DNA from: Pseudonocardia alni
GTDB taxonomy: Bacteria > Actinomycetota > Actinomycetes > Mycobacteriales > Pseudonocardiaceae
Assembly: GCF_002813375.1 (NCBI RefSeq)
Contig: NZ_PHUJ01000003.1
Coordinates: 1,426,001-1,490,000 of the forward strand
DNA length: 64,000 bases
Reading direction: 5' to 3'
A program made the translations under genes and the position numbers. Positions 54,437-62,854 of the stretch are shown here, in pieces (position 1 is the first letter of the stretch; each line of letters begins with the position of its first letter). The notes under the pieces are model-generated. The model saw nothing but the letters and a program-made list of their open reading frames with translations. It had not been told where the DNA came from and made no database searches.

Positions 54437-55339
54437 ATGACGGTCGCCGCGCTCTACCGCTATCCGGTCAAGTCGATGCTCGGGGAGTCCCTGACCCGGG
54501 CCACCATCACCGAACGGGGGCTGCTGGGCGACCGCGCCTACGCGGTGCTCGACAACGGGACCGGGATCATCGCCAGCGCCAAGGTGCCCAAGCGCTGGCT
54601 CGGCCTGCTCAGCTTCGCGGCCCGGTTCGTCGCCGAGCCGGTGGCCGGGGAGCCGCTGCCTCCGGTCGAGATCACCTTTCCGGACGGCTCGGTCCTGCGC
54701 AGCGACGACGAGGGACTGGACGCCGCGCTGTCCGCCGCGCTCGGCCGGGACGTGTCGCTGATCTCGGTGCCGCCGGAGGGCAGCTACTTCGAGGAACTGT
54801 GGCCCGACATCGAGGGCCTCACCCCGCAGCAGCTCGCGCCGCGCACGCTCATCGAGGACACGACGACCCGGCACGAGGACTCCGGCGAGATCATCAGCCG
54901 GTTCGACATCTCCGCGTTCGGGGCGCCGGGCACGTTCTTCGACCTGTCGTCGCTGCACGTGCTCACCGAGTCGACCCTGGACCGGCTCCGGGAGCTGAAC
55001 CCGGACGCGACCTTCGACCCGCTCCGCTACCGCCCCAACATCGTGCTGCGCGACGAGGGGACGGGCTTCGTCGAGAACGACTGGCCCGGCAGCACCAGCG
55101 CCCTGGGCGACGACGCCCGGATCACGTTCTCCTTCGCCACCATGCGCTGCGTCATGACCACGCTCCCCCAGGGCGACCTGCCCGACGACCCGGACACCCT
55201 GCGGACGATCGCGAAGAACAACCGCATCGAGATCCCCCAGGTCGGCGGGGTCTGGGCGTGCGCCGGGGTCTACGCCGAGGTCGCCGCGGGCGGGGAGGTC
55301 GCCGTCGGCGACCCGCACACCGCCCCCGCCCCGGCGTGA
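54437..55339 (+). CDS. MOSC domain-containing protein (YcbX/MARC-like)
   Basis: A 300-residue protein with an N-terminal MOSC_N beta barrel (VAALYRYPVKSMLGESL, then RGLLGDRAYAVLD) and a C-terminal MOSC domain (RYRPNIVLRDEGTGFVENDW, followed by FATMRCVMTTLPQG with the conserved cysteine that ligates molybdenum). This family reduces N-hydroxylated compounds or carries sulfur. The ATG at 54437 fits a leaderless promoter; 43 more upstream codons are open but not conserved-looking. Confidence 0.85.
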   Translation: MTVAALYRYPVKSMLGESLTRATITERGLLGDRAYAVLDNGTGIIASAKVPKRWLGLLSFAARFVAEPVAGEPLPPVEITFPDGSVLRSDDEGLDAALSAALGRDVSLISVPPEGSYFEELWPDIEGLTPQQLAPRTLIEDTTTRHEDSGEIISRFDISAFGAPGTFFDLSSLHVLTESTLDRLRELNPDATFDPLRYRPNIVLRDEGTGFVENDWPGSTSALGDDARITFSFATMRCVMTTLPQGDLPDDPDTLRTIAKNNRIEIPQVGGVWACAGVYAEVAAGGEVAVGDPHTAPAPA

Positions 55340-55389
55340 CCCACGCCGCGCCCGCCCGGCCGACGGTGCGCCGCGACGGCGGCGGTCGC

Positions 55390-55446
55390 CGAGATGCAGC
55401 TCAGCGGGGTGCGGGGCACCCTCGGGCCCCGCTGAGCTGCATCTCG
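55390..55446. repeat. 20-bp-arm inverted repeat (REP-like)
   Basis: CGAGATGCAGCTCAGCGGGG (55390-55409) and its exact reverse complement (55427-55446) flank a 17-nt loop. A degenerate third half-copy, CCTGAGCTGCACCTCG, lies at 55525-55540. This occupies most of the 303-bp gap 55340-55642. It may be the terminator of the MOSC gene or a dispersed palindromic repeat. Confidence 0.7.
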
Positions 55447-55573
55447 ACACCGCGGGACGGCCCCCCTGCCCCGGGGACGTCACCGGGATGCGGTCCGGGG
55501 CGGTCGGTCGGCCCCTCCGGCAGCCCTGAGCTGCACCTCGGCGCATGGACGACGGGTCCCGCCCTGTCGGGTG

Positions 55574-55592
55574 GTGTTCGTACAGCGAACAC
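55574..55592. promoter_or_regulatory. IclR-type operator upstream of the CoA-transferase genes
   Basis: GTGTTCG-TACAG-CGAACAC: perfect 7-bp arms with a 5-nt spacer, about 50 bp before the first CoA-transferase gene. TGTTCG-type half-sites are typical of PcaU/PcaR proteins, which fits the IclR gene 3.2 kb away. Confidence 0.55.
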
Positions 55593-55642
55593 TTGTGCGT
55601 CTGTCGTACGCCGCGTACCGTCCTCGGCGACGGAGGTGCGTG

Positions 55643-56386
55643 ATGGACAAGGTGGTGGCATCCGCCGCGGACGCGGTCGCCGACATCGGCGACGGGGCGT
55701 CGCTCGCGGTCGGCGGGTTCGGCATGTCCGGGGTTCCGACGGTGCTGATCGCGGCACTGCTGGAGCAGGGCGCGACGGACCTGGAGACGATCTCGAACAA
55801 CCTGGGTGTCGACGGCTTCGGCCTCGGCACCCTGCTCGCCGCCGGGCGCATCCGGCGCACGATCGGCTCCTACGTCGGCAACAACAAGGAGTTCGCCCGC
55901 CAGTACCTGGCCGGTGAGCTGGAGCTGGAGCTGACCCCGCAGGGCACGCTCGCCGAGCGGCTGCGGGCCGGCGGCGCGGGCATCCCGGCGTTCTACACCC
56001 CGGCCGGGGTCGGGACGCTGGTCGCCGAGGGCGGGCTGCCCTGGCGCTACGCGTCCGACGGCTCGGTCGCCGTCGAGTCCCCGGCGAAGGAGACCCGCGA
56101 GTTCGACGGCGTGACCTACGTCCTCGAGCGCGCCCTCACCCCGGACTTCGCGCTCGTCCACGCCTGGAAGGGCGACCGGCACGGCAACCTGGTGTTCCGG
56201 CGCGCGGCGCGCAACTTCAACCCGGACTGCGCCGCGGCCGGGCGGACCACGATCGCCCAGGTCGAACACCTGGTCGACCCCGGGGAGATCGACCCCGACG
56301 CGGTGCACACCCCCGGTATCCACGTGCACCGCGTGCTGCACGTCCCCGGCGTCGAGAAGCCGGTCGAGTTCAGGACGGTGCGTTGA
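55643..56386 (+). CDS. pcaI: 3-oxoacid/3-oxoadipate CoA-transferase subunit A
   Basis: A 247-residue alpha subunit. [17 protein letters not shown] near the N-terminus, [67 protein letters not shown] are the family core; residues [11 protein letters not shown] match the conserved CoA-transferase end. Substrate could be 3-oxoadipate (PcaI) or acetoacetate (ScoA); the operator and nearby pcaB favour the former. ATG at 55643 follows GGAGG with a 6-nt spacer. Confidence 0.85.
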   Translation: MDKVVASAADAVADIGDGASLAVGGFGMSGVPTVLIAALLEQGATDLETISNNLGVDGFGLGTLLAAGRIRRTIGSYVGNNKEFARQYLAGELELELTPQGTLAERLRAGGAGIPAFYTPAGVGTLVAEGGLPWRYASDGSVAVESPAKETREFDGVTYVLERALTPDFALVHAWKGDRHGNLVFRRAARNFNPDCAAAGRTTIAQVEHLVDPGEIDPDAVHTPGIHVHRVLHVPGVEKPVEFRTVR

Positions 56387-56388
56387 CC

Positions 56389-57015
56389 ATGACCCTCAAC
56401 CGTGACGAGATGGCCGCCCGGGTCGCGGCCGAGCTGCCCGACGGCGCGTACGTCAACCTCGGCATCGGCATGCCGACCCTGGTGCCCGGACACATCCCCG
56501 AGGGCCGGACGGTGGTCCTGCACTCGGAGAACGGGATCCTCGGCGTCGGCCCCTACCCCACCGACGACGAGGTCGACGCCGACCTCATCAACGCCGGCAA
56601 GGAGACCGTCACCGTCGCCGACGGCGCCGCCTTCTTCGGCTCCGCGGAGAGCTTCGGCCAGATCCGGGCCGGGAAGCTCGACGTCGCCGTCCTGGGCGGG
56701 ATGGAGGTCGCCGCGAACGGCGACCTCGCGAACTGGGCGATCCCCGGCAAGATGATCAAGGGGATGGGCGGGGCGATGGATCTCGTCCACGGCGCGCGCT
56801 CGGTGATCGTGATGATGGACCACGTCTCCAAGGACGGGTCCCCCAAGATCGTCGAGCGGTGCTCGCTGCCGATCACCGGCCTGGGCTGCGTCACGAAGAT
56901 CGTCACCGACCTGGCCGTGATCGACGTGACGCCGGACGGGCTCGAGCTGGTCGAGACCGCGCCCGGCGTCAGCGCCGACGAGGTGCGGGAGAAGACCGGC
57001 GCCCCGCTGCGCTGA
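56389..57015 (+). CDS. pcaJ: 3-oxoacid/3-oxoadipate CoA-transferase subunit B
   Basis: A 208-residue beta subunit with [17 protein letters not shown], the catalytic glutamate in [14 protein letters not shown], and [31 protein letters not shown]. It starts 2 nt after subunit A stops. The ATG at 56389 was chosen; a TTG at 56383 overlapping the subunit A stop (TTGA) would add two residues and may be the coupled start. It forms the heterodimer that activates 3-oxoadipate with succinyl-CoA. Confidence 0.86.
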   Translation: MTLNRDEMAARVAAELPDGAYVNLGIGMPTLVPGHIPEGRTVVLHSENGILGVGPYPTDDEVDADLINAGKETVTVADGAAFFGSAESFGQIRAGKLDVAVLGGMEVAANGDLANWAIPGKMIKGMGGAMDLVHGARSVIVMMDHVSKDGSPKIVERCSLPITGLGCVTKIVTDLAVIDVTPDGLELVETAPGVSADEVREKTGAPLR

Positions 57016-57061
57016 CACCGCCCCGCCGCACCGACGGCTGCCCCCGCCGGTCCGGCACCGC

Positions 57062-57096
57062 CCGCCGGGCGCACCCCCCTCGGTCGCGCCCGGCGG
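57062..57096. terminator. bidirectional terminator, pcaJ / P450
   Basis: CCGCCGGGCGC pairs with GCGCCCGGCGG (11 bp) across a 13-nt loop between convergent genes. Confidence 0.6.
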
Positions 57097-57104
57097 CGGC
57101 GCCC

Positions 57105-58313
<1,209 letters not shown>

Positions 58314-58336
58314 GGGGACCATGGTGCCAGCCATGG

Positions 58337-58352
58337 GTAAGCGACCGCTTAC
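58337..58352. promoter_or_regulatory. TetR-like operator before the P450 gene
   Basis: GTAAGCG-AC-CGCTTAC, perfect 7-bp arms. It contains the stop codon of the FAD oxidoreductase and lies just before the P450 start. The form is typical of TetR-family sites, but no tetR gene is in the neighbourhood. Confidence 0.5.
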
Positions 58353-59479
58353 GTCAGTCGTGTGACCGAGCACACAGCGGGGTCGAGCTCGACGTCGGCC
58401 GGGGACGGGTGGCCCAGGACGACCGACGCGGCCAGCGCCGCCAGTGCCGGGGCGGACTCGATGCCCGACCCGCCCTGCCCCGCGACGAAGAAGAACCCCG
58501 GGTGCTCCGGGCGCGCGCCCAGCACCGGGGCGCGGTCGGGGGCGAAGGTCCGCAGCCCCGCCCACGCGGTCCGGACCGACCGCAGCCCGAGCGTGGTCGC
58601 CGAGCCCACCCGGTCCAGGGCGAGGGCGACGTCGAGCTCGTCGGGCCGCGCGTCGCCCGGCTCGGCCGGGGTCTCGTCGGCCGGGGAGACCAGCACGACG
58701 TCCGCCTCGGCCTTCAGGTACCAGCGCTCGGCGGCGTCGGCGATCATCGGCAGGACGGCACCGTCGACGGTGAGCACCGACGGGTCGCCGACCGGGCAGG
58801 CGGCGATCGTGCGCCGGTACGGGGTCAGCCCGGCGCCGGGTACGCCGGCCAGCGCCGCCACCGCGTCGGCCCAGGCCCCGGCCGCGTCGACGACCACTCC
58901 CGCCCGCACCCGGTGCCCGCCGGTCGTCGTCGCGCTCCAGCCGGAGCCGTCCCGGTCCAGCGCGGCCACCCGGGCGCCGCGCAGCACGGTGCCACCGCGG
59001 GCGCGCAGCCCGCGCCGGTAGCCGTCGTGCAGGGCCGCGGTGTCGACGTCGCAGGCACCGGCGGTCCACGCGGCCGCACGCGGGGCGCGGCGCAGCACCG
59101 GCGCGCGGCGCCACGCCTGCGCGGGGTCCAGGGCGACCGGGGCGCCGGGCTCGCCGTGCTGCTCGCGCAGCGTCGTGGCGAGGCGGTCGGCGGCCTGCTC
59201 GTCGTCCGCGAGGTGCAGGACCGCGCGCGGGGACAGCAGGGGCGGCGTGCCGAGCTGCTCGGGCAGCGCAGCGAACCGCGGCCCGGAGGCGTCGATCAGC
59301 GCGCGGAACGGGCCGGAGCCGTGACCGGGGATGTAGGTGGCGGCCGAGCGGGCGGTGGAGTGGACCGGCAGGTCCTGCTCGGCCTCGGTCAGCACGACGC
59401 GGGCGTGCGCGGCCAGCTCCCACGCGACCGACACCCCGGCGATGCCGCCGCCGACCACCAGCACGTCCGCCGTCTCCAT
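58349..59479 (-). CDS. FAD-dependent oxidoreductase (DAO/glycine oxidase family)
   Basis: A 376-residue D-amino-acid-oxidase-type flavoprotein. The FAD site is DVLVVGGGIAGVSVAWELA, HSTARSAATYIPGHG follows, and the C-terminal part has RTAWAGLRTFAPDRAPVLG and FFFVAGQGGSGIESAPALAAL. Substrate is likely a small amine or N-methyl amino acid. ATG at 59477-59479 is 7 nt after TATCGT, so it is leaderless. It sits 35 bp upstream of the P450 gene on the same strand. Confidence 0.87.
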   Translation of the reverse strand: METADVLVVGGGIAGVSVAWELAAHARVVLTEAEQDLPVHSTARSAATYIPGHGSGPFRALIDASGPRFAALPEQLGTPPLLSPRAVLHLADDEQAADRLATTLREQHGEPGAPVALDPAQAWRRAPVLRRAPRAAAWTAGACDVDTAALHDGYRRGLRARGGTVLRGARVAALDRDGSGWSATTTGGHRVRAGVVVDAAGAWADAVAALAGVPGAGLTPYRRTIAACPVGDPSVLTVDGAVLPMIADAAERWYLKAEADVVLVSPADETPAEPGDARPDELDVALALDRVGSATTLGLRSVRTAWAGLRTFAPDRAPVLGARPEHPGFFFVAGQGGSGIESAPALAALAASVVLGHPSPADVELDPAVCSVTRLT

Positions 59480-59486
59480 GCCCGCG

Positions 59487-59492
59487 ACGATA
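59487..59492 (-). promoter_or_regulatory. -10 box of leaderless FAD oxidoreductase
   Basis: TATCGT on the minus strand, 7 nt before the ATG. Confidence 0.5.
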
Positions 59493-59540
59493 GGTCGGCG
59501 GTCCCGGGGAAAACCGGTGGCCCCGGCCGGGCGGTCGTCG

Positions 59541-59599
59541 TAGCGTCGCCGCCATGCTGATCCGGTTCCTCTGAGCGGCCCGCGGAGTCGACCTCCGCG
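59541..59599 (+). promoter_or_regulatory. leaderless mini-ORF (MLIRFL) with adjacent hairpin
   Basis: TAGCGT (59541-59546), 7 nt, then ATG at 59554 opens a six-residue ORF, MLIRFL, ending TGA at 59574. Six nt later CGCGGAG-TCGAC-CTCCGCG (59581-59599) forms a 7-bp stem. Together these look like a leader-peptide control region for the small gene at 59736. Confidence 0.4.
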
Positions 59600-59735
59600 C
59601 CCTCCGCCGCCGGCCCGTGACGTCCACCGGGCCCGGAACCGTCGCCGCCCTCGTGCGGCCCTTCCGGCGTCCCCGCGTGTGTCACCGGCCCTCCGCACCC
59701 GGTCCGAGTCCGATCCGATGCTCCGAGGAGGTCGT

Positions 59736-59945
59736 ATGCCCACGACCCGCCACACCCCTGTCCCCACCGCCGACACCGATCCCGCCGGGGCGCCCACCCC
59801 CGCCAACCGCGCCGAGCGTCGCGCGGCGAGGCGCGGCCGGTCCGGCGCGCCGGACGGCCCGCCGGCACCGCGCACGGCAGGGCCGGCCCCGCAGGCCCGC
59901 CCGGCCCACGTCCGCACGGACTTCGCCGCCCGCCGCAGCGGCTGA
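59736..59945 (+). CDS. small basic, disordered protein of unknown function
   Basis: A 69-residue protein rich in Pro, Ala and Arg, with NRAERRAARRG in the middle and a C-terminal RTDFAARRSG. No fold is evident. The ATG at 59736 has a strong GAGGAGG site 4-5 nt upstream, which is the main evidence that it is translated. It has a long 5' region with a mini-ORF and hairpin. Short NRAERRA-containing proteins are common in actinobacteria but unstudied. Confidence 0.5.
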   Translation: MPTTRHTPVPTADTDPAGAPTPANRAERRAARRGRSGAPDGPPAPRTAGPAPQARPAHVRTDFAARRSG

Positions 59946-59957
59946 GGGCACGGGCAC

Positions 59958-60018
59958 GATCACGGATCGGGCACCGGGGACGTCGGCGGGCGACCCTCCG
60001 CGTGCCCGATCCGTGATC
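59958..60018. repeat. 17-bp-arm inverted repeat
   Basis: GATCACGGATCGGGCAC (59958-59974) and its exact reverse complement (60002-60018) flank a 27-nt loop, between the small basic gene and the phosphopantetheinyl transferase gene, both on the plus strand. It may be a terminator or a dispersed repeat. Confidence 0.65.
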
Positions 60019-60068
60019 ACTCCCGGCGGTGCGGCCCGGCGCGGGGGCGACGTGGAAGGCTGGACGCC

Positions 60069-60776
60069 GTGACCGTCACCGTCTGGTGGGCCGCCCCGGC
60101 CGATCCCGGCGACCGCGCCGACCTCGTCGCACTGCTGGACGCCCATGAACGTGAGCGGCTCCTCGCACTGCGCAGGCACGAGGACCGCGCCCGCTACCTC
60201 GCCGCGCACGCCCTGGCCCGGATCGTGCTCGCCGAGCGGCTCGACACCGACCCCGCCGCGCTCGTCCTGGACCGGACCTGTCGCTGCGGGGAGCCGCACG
60301 GCAAGCCGCGCCTGGCCGGGCGCGGCGACGACCCCGGCTTCTCGCTGACCCACTCCGGCGCGCTGGTCGGCGTCGCGGTCGGGACCGGCCCGGTCGGCGT
60401 CGACGTCGAGGCGCACCGCCCGCTGTCCGGCCTCGACGGCCTCGTCCGGCACGCCCTCTCCCCCGCCGAGCTCGCCGCGGGCACGCCCGACGGCACCGGG
60501 TTCCTGGTCACCTGGACCCGCAAGGAGGCGCTGCTCAAGGCCACCGGCGAGGGCCTGTCGAGCCCGATGGACGCGATCACGCTGTCCCCGCCGCACGCCC
60601 CGGCCCGGGTGCTGGGCTGGACCGGCACCGGCGGGAACTGGTGGGTCGCCGACGTCGCCACCGGCCTCGACGACCACCCGGGCGCCGTCGCCGGGGCGGG
60701 ACCGGTGGCCCCGGTCGTCACCGTCGCCGACGGCGACGCGGTCCTGTCGGTGCGCCGGGGCACGATGCACGGGTGA
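60069..60776 (+). CDS. 4'-phosphopantetheinyl transferase (Sfp type)
   Basis: A 235-residue enzyme that activates acyl- and peptidyl-carrier proteins with CoA-derived phosphopantetheine. The paired motifs are VGVDVEAHR (Mg-binding Asp/Glu) and [19 protein letters not shown]. The histidine in [14 protein letters not shown] fits the CoA site. Its length is typical of the Sfp/Gsp class. GTG at 60069. No synthase genes are close by, so it probably serves several pathways. It lies 7 bp before dinB. Confidence 0.9.
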   Translation: MTVTVWWAAPADPGDRADLVALLDAHERERLLALRRHEDRARYLAAHALARIVLAERLDTDPAALVLDRTCRCGEPHGKPRLAGRGDDPGFSLTHSGALVGVAVGTGPVGVDVEAHRPLSGLDGLVRHALSPAELAAGTPDGTGFLVTWTRKEALLKATGEGLSSPMDAITLSPPHAPARVLGWTGTGGNWWVADVATGLDDHPGAVAGAGPVAPVVTVADGDAVLSVRRGTMHG

Positions 60777-60783
60777 TGGTGAG

Positions 60784-62244
60784 GTGACCGCGGCGGCCGA
60801 CCGCTGGGTGCTGCATCTCGACATGGACGCGTTCTTCGCCTCGGTCGAGCAGCTGACCCGGCCCACCCTGGCCGACCGGCCGGTCCTGGTCGGCGGCGCG
60901 GGACCGCGCGGCGTCGTCGCGGGGGCGAGCTACCAGGCGCGGGTGTTCGGGGCCCGCTCGGCGATGCCGATGGGGCAGGCGCGGCGGCGCTGCCCGCACG
61001 CGACCGTCCTGCCGCCCCGGTTCTCGCTGTACAAGGCGCTGTCCGAGGAGGTCATGGCCGTCCTCGGCGAGTTCTCCCCGGTGCTCGAGCCGGTGTCGGT
61101 CGACGAGGCGTTCGTGGAGCCGCCCGACCTCGTGGGGGCCTCCCCGGACCGGGTGCGGGAGTGGGGCACCCGGCTGCGCGGCGCGGTGCGCGAGCGCACC
61201 GGGCTGCCCGCCTCGGTGGGGGCCGGGTCGGGCAAGCAGGTCGCGAAGATCGCCTCCGAGCTGGCCAAGCCGGACGGGCTGCGGGTGATCGCCCACGCCG
61301 AGCAGGCCGCCGTGCTCGACCCGCTCCCGGTGCGGTCGCTCTGGGGCATCGGACCGGTCTCCGGCGAGGCGCTGCGGAAGATCGGGATCGAGACGATCGG
61401 ACAGCTCGCCGCGATGGACGCCCGCGAGGTCGCCGGGGTGCTGGGCGGTGCCGTCGGGTCCGAGCTGCACCGCCTGGCCCGCGGTGTCGACGACCGTCCG
61501 GTCGCCCCGCGCGGCGCGGCCAAGCAGATCAGCGCGGAGACGACCTTCGACACCGACCTGACCGCGATGAGCGCGGTGCACACCGCGGTGGAGTCGATCT
61601 GCGTCGCCGTGCACCGGCGCCTGGTCGCCGACGGCCGGACCGCCCGCACCGTCACGGTGAAGGCGCGGACCGGGGACTTCGCCACCCACACCCGGTCCGA
61701 GACGACCCCCTTCGGGACCCGGGACCTGGCGACCCTGGTCGCGGTGGCCCGACGGCTGGCCGAGGGCGCCGTCGGCGAGGGCGGGGTGCGGCTGCTGGGG
61801 GTGTCGGTGTCCGGCTTCGGCGACGAGCCGCCACTGGCGCTGTTCGACGCGGTGCCCTCGGAGAGCGGGTGGACGACGGCCCAGGCCCCCGACTCACCGC
61901 CCGCGACCGCCGGCCCGGCCGCCGCGGCGGGGGTGACCGTGCTCGACGCATTCCCGGAGAACGACGCAGCCGGCGGGACCGGCGCGACCGAGGAGCCCGG
62001 CGACGCGGTCGGGCCGCTCCGCCCGGACCGGCCCGACCGCGAACCCGACCCGGACCGGCCCTGGCGCGCCGGCGACGACGTCGCCCACCCCGAGCACGGC
62101 CACGGCTGGGTCCAGGGCGCCGGGCACGGGCGGGTCACCGTGCGGTTCGAGACCGCGCTCACCGGCCCCGGACGCACCCGCACGTTCGACGCCGCCGACC
62201 CGGGCCTCACCCGGGCCGACCCGCTGGGCAGCTGGCGGGCCTGA
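60784..62244 (+). CDS. dinB: DNA polymerase IV (DinB)
   Basis: A 486-residue Y-family translesion polymerase. [13 protein letters not shown] and [10 protein letters not shown] supply the catalytic acids, [15 protein letters not shown] is the fingers segment, and [23 protein letters not shown] is the thumb HhH region. After the little finger there is a C-terminal extension (about 425-480) with [21 protein letters not shown], a small beta domain seen in actinobacterial DinB. GTG at 60784 has no good ribosome site and is 7 bp after the transferase gene, so it is probably coupled. Confidence 0.93.
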   Translation: MTAAADRWVLHLDMDAFFASVEQLTRPTLADRPVLVGGAGPRGVVAGASYQARVFGARSAMPMGQARRRCPHATVLPPRFSLYKALSEEVMAVLGEFSPVLEPVSVDEAFVEPPDLVGASPDRVREWGTRLRGAVRERTGLPASVGAGSGKQVAKIASELAKPDGLRVIAHAEQAAVLDPLPVRSLWGIGPVSGEALRKIGIETIGQLAAMDAREVAGVLGGAVGSELHRLARGVDDRPVAPRGAAKQISAETTFDTDLTAMSAVHTAVESICVAVHRRLVADGRTARTVTVKARTGDFATHTRSETTPFGTRDLATLVAVARRLAEGAVGEGGVRLLGVSVSGFGDEPPLALFDAVPSESGWTTAQAPDSPPATAGPAAAAGVTVLDAFPENDAAGGTGATEEPGDAVGPLRPDRPDREPDPDRPWRAGDDVAHPEHGHGWVQGAGHGRVTVRFETALTGPGRTRTFDAADPGLTRADPLGSWRA

Positions 62245-62263
62245 GCCCGGGCCCCGGGTGGGT

Positions 62264-62635
62264 TCAGCCGATCAGCGGGCTGCGGTGCGGCGGTGCGACG
62301 CGGCTGCCCTCGGCGATCCGGGCGCGCAGCGCGGGAGCGGTGCGGGCCAGCCCGTCGAGGACGGCGCCGAGCGCGGCGTCGCCCGCGGGGTCGCCCCCGA
62401 CCAGCAGCACCGCGGCCTCGGCGGGCCCGGCGGCGGCCCAGGCCCCGATCCGGGCGACGGCGTCGCGCGGCGTGACCGGCTCGACCCGCCACGCCTCGGC
62501 GTAGAACAGGGCGGTCGACTCGGCCTGCGGGAAGGCGAAGACCGTCCCGGCCTCCGCCAGCAGGTCGTGCGCACCCGTGCGGGGCGCGTCGTCGCCGGAC
62601 GGGTCGGTACCGAGCACCACCAGGTCGTGGCTCAT
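62264..62635 (-). CDS. orphan gene under a cobalamin riboswitch
   Basis: A 123-residue protein, not firmly recognised. It begins SHDLVVLGTDPSGDDAPRTG and has two alpha/beta-like blocks, HDLLAEAGTVFAFPQAE and AEAAVLLVGGDPAGDAALGAVLDGL, ending SRVAPPHRSPLIG. The spacing of strands and the GGDP turn are vaguely like the N-terminal half of a tetrapyrrole methylase, but the match is too weak to assign. ATG at 62633-62635 with AGGAGG 7 nt upstream. Being under B12 control, it probably belongs to cobalamin synthesis, cobalt uptake or a B12-replaceable function. Confidence 0.7.
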   Translation of the reverse strand: MSHDLVVLGTDPSGDDAPRTGAHDLLAEAGTVFAFPQAESTALFYAEAWRVEPVTPRDAVARIGAWAAAGPAEAAVLLVGGDPAGDAALGAVLDGLARTAPALRARIAEGSRVAPPHRSPLIG

Positions 62636-62680
62636 CGCATGTCCTCCTCGAGGGTCCGCGCCCTCATCAGTGGGAATCCG

Positions 62681-62830
62681 CGACGACGGGCAGTGTCCTG
62701 GCTCCCGGATCGGTACGCCCTCCCCGGCCTTCCCACCCTCGCGGGCGGTGGCGCCGGTGTGGGGAGGGCACTCCCCGGTGACAGTGGCGGGACCGCGCCG
62801 GACTCGCACCGGCTTCCTGTTCCGTCGTCG
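62681..62830 (-). promoter_or_regulatory. cobalamin (B12) riboswitch
   Basis: Read on the minus strand: a 9-bp closing helix (CGACGACGG at 62822-62830 with CCGTCGTCG at 62681-62689), GGAACAGGAAGCCGGTGCGA then GTCCGGCGCGGTCCCGCCACTGT-type core (the B12-box region near 62770-62812), a variable GC-rich arm with GGGAAGGC, and the conserved AGCCAGGACACTGCC. Downstream, GAGGG-CGCGGA-CCCTC (62650-62665) abuts the GAGGAGG ribosome site at 62643-62649, so translational control is likely. It governs the 123-aa gene that follows. Confidence 0.93.
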
Positions 62831-62854
62831 GCCGGAGCCCATCACGCGACCGGG

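Noticed and set aside
58337-58352. GTAAGCG dyad as the terminator of the FAD oxidoreductase gene
   Set aside because: The 2-nt spacer is too small for a stable hairpin loop; it reads better as a protein-binding palindrome.
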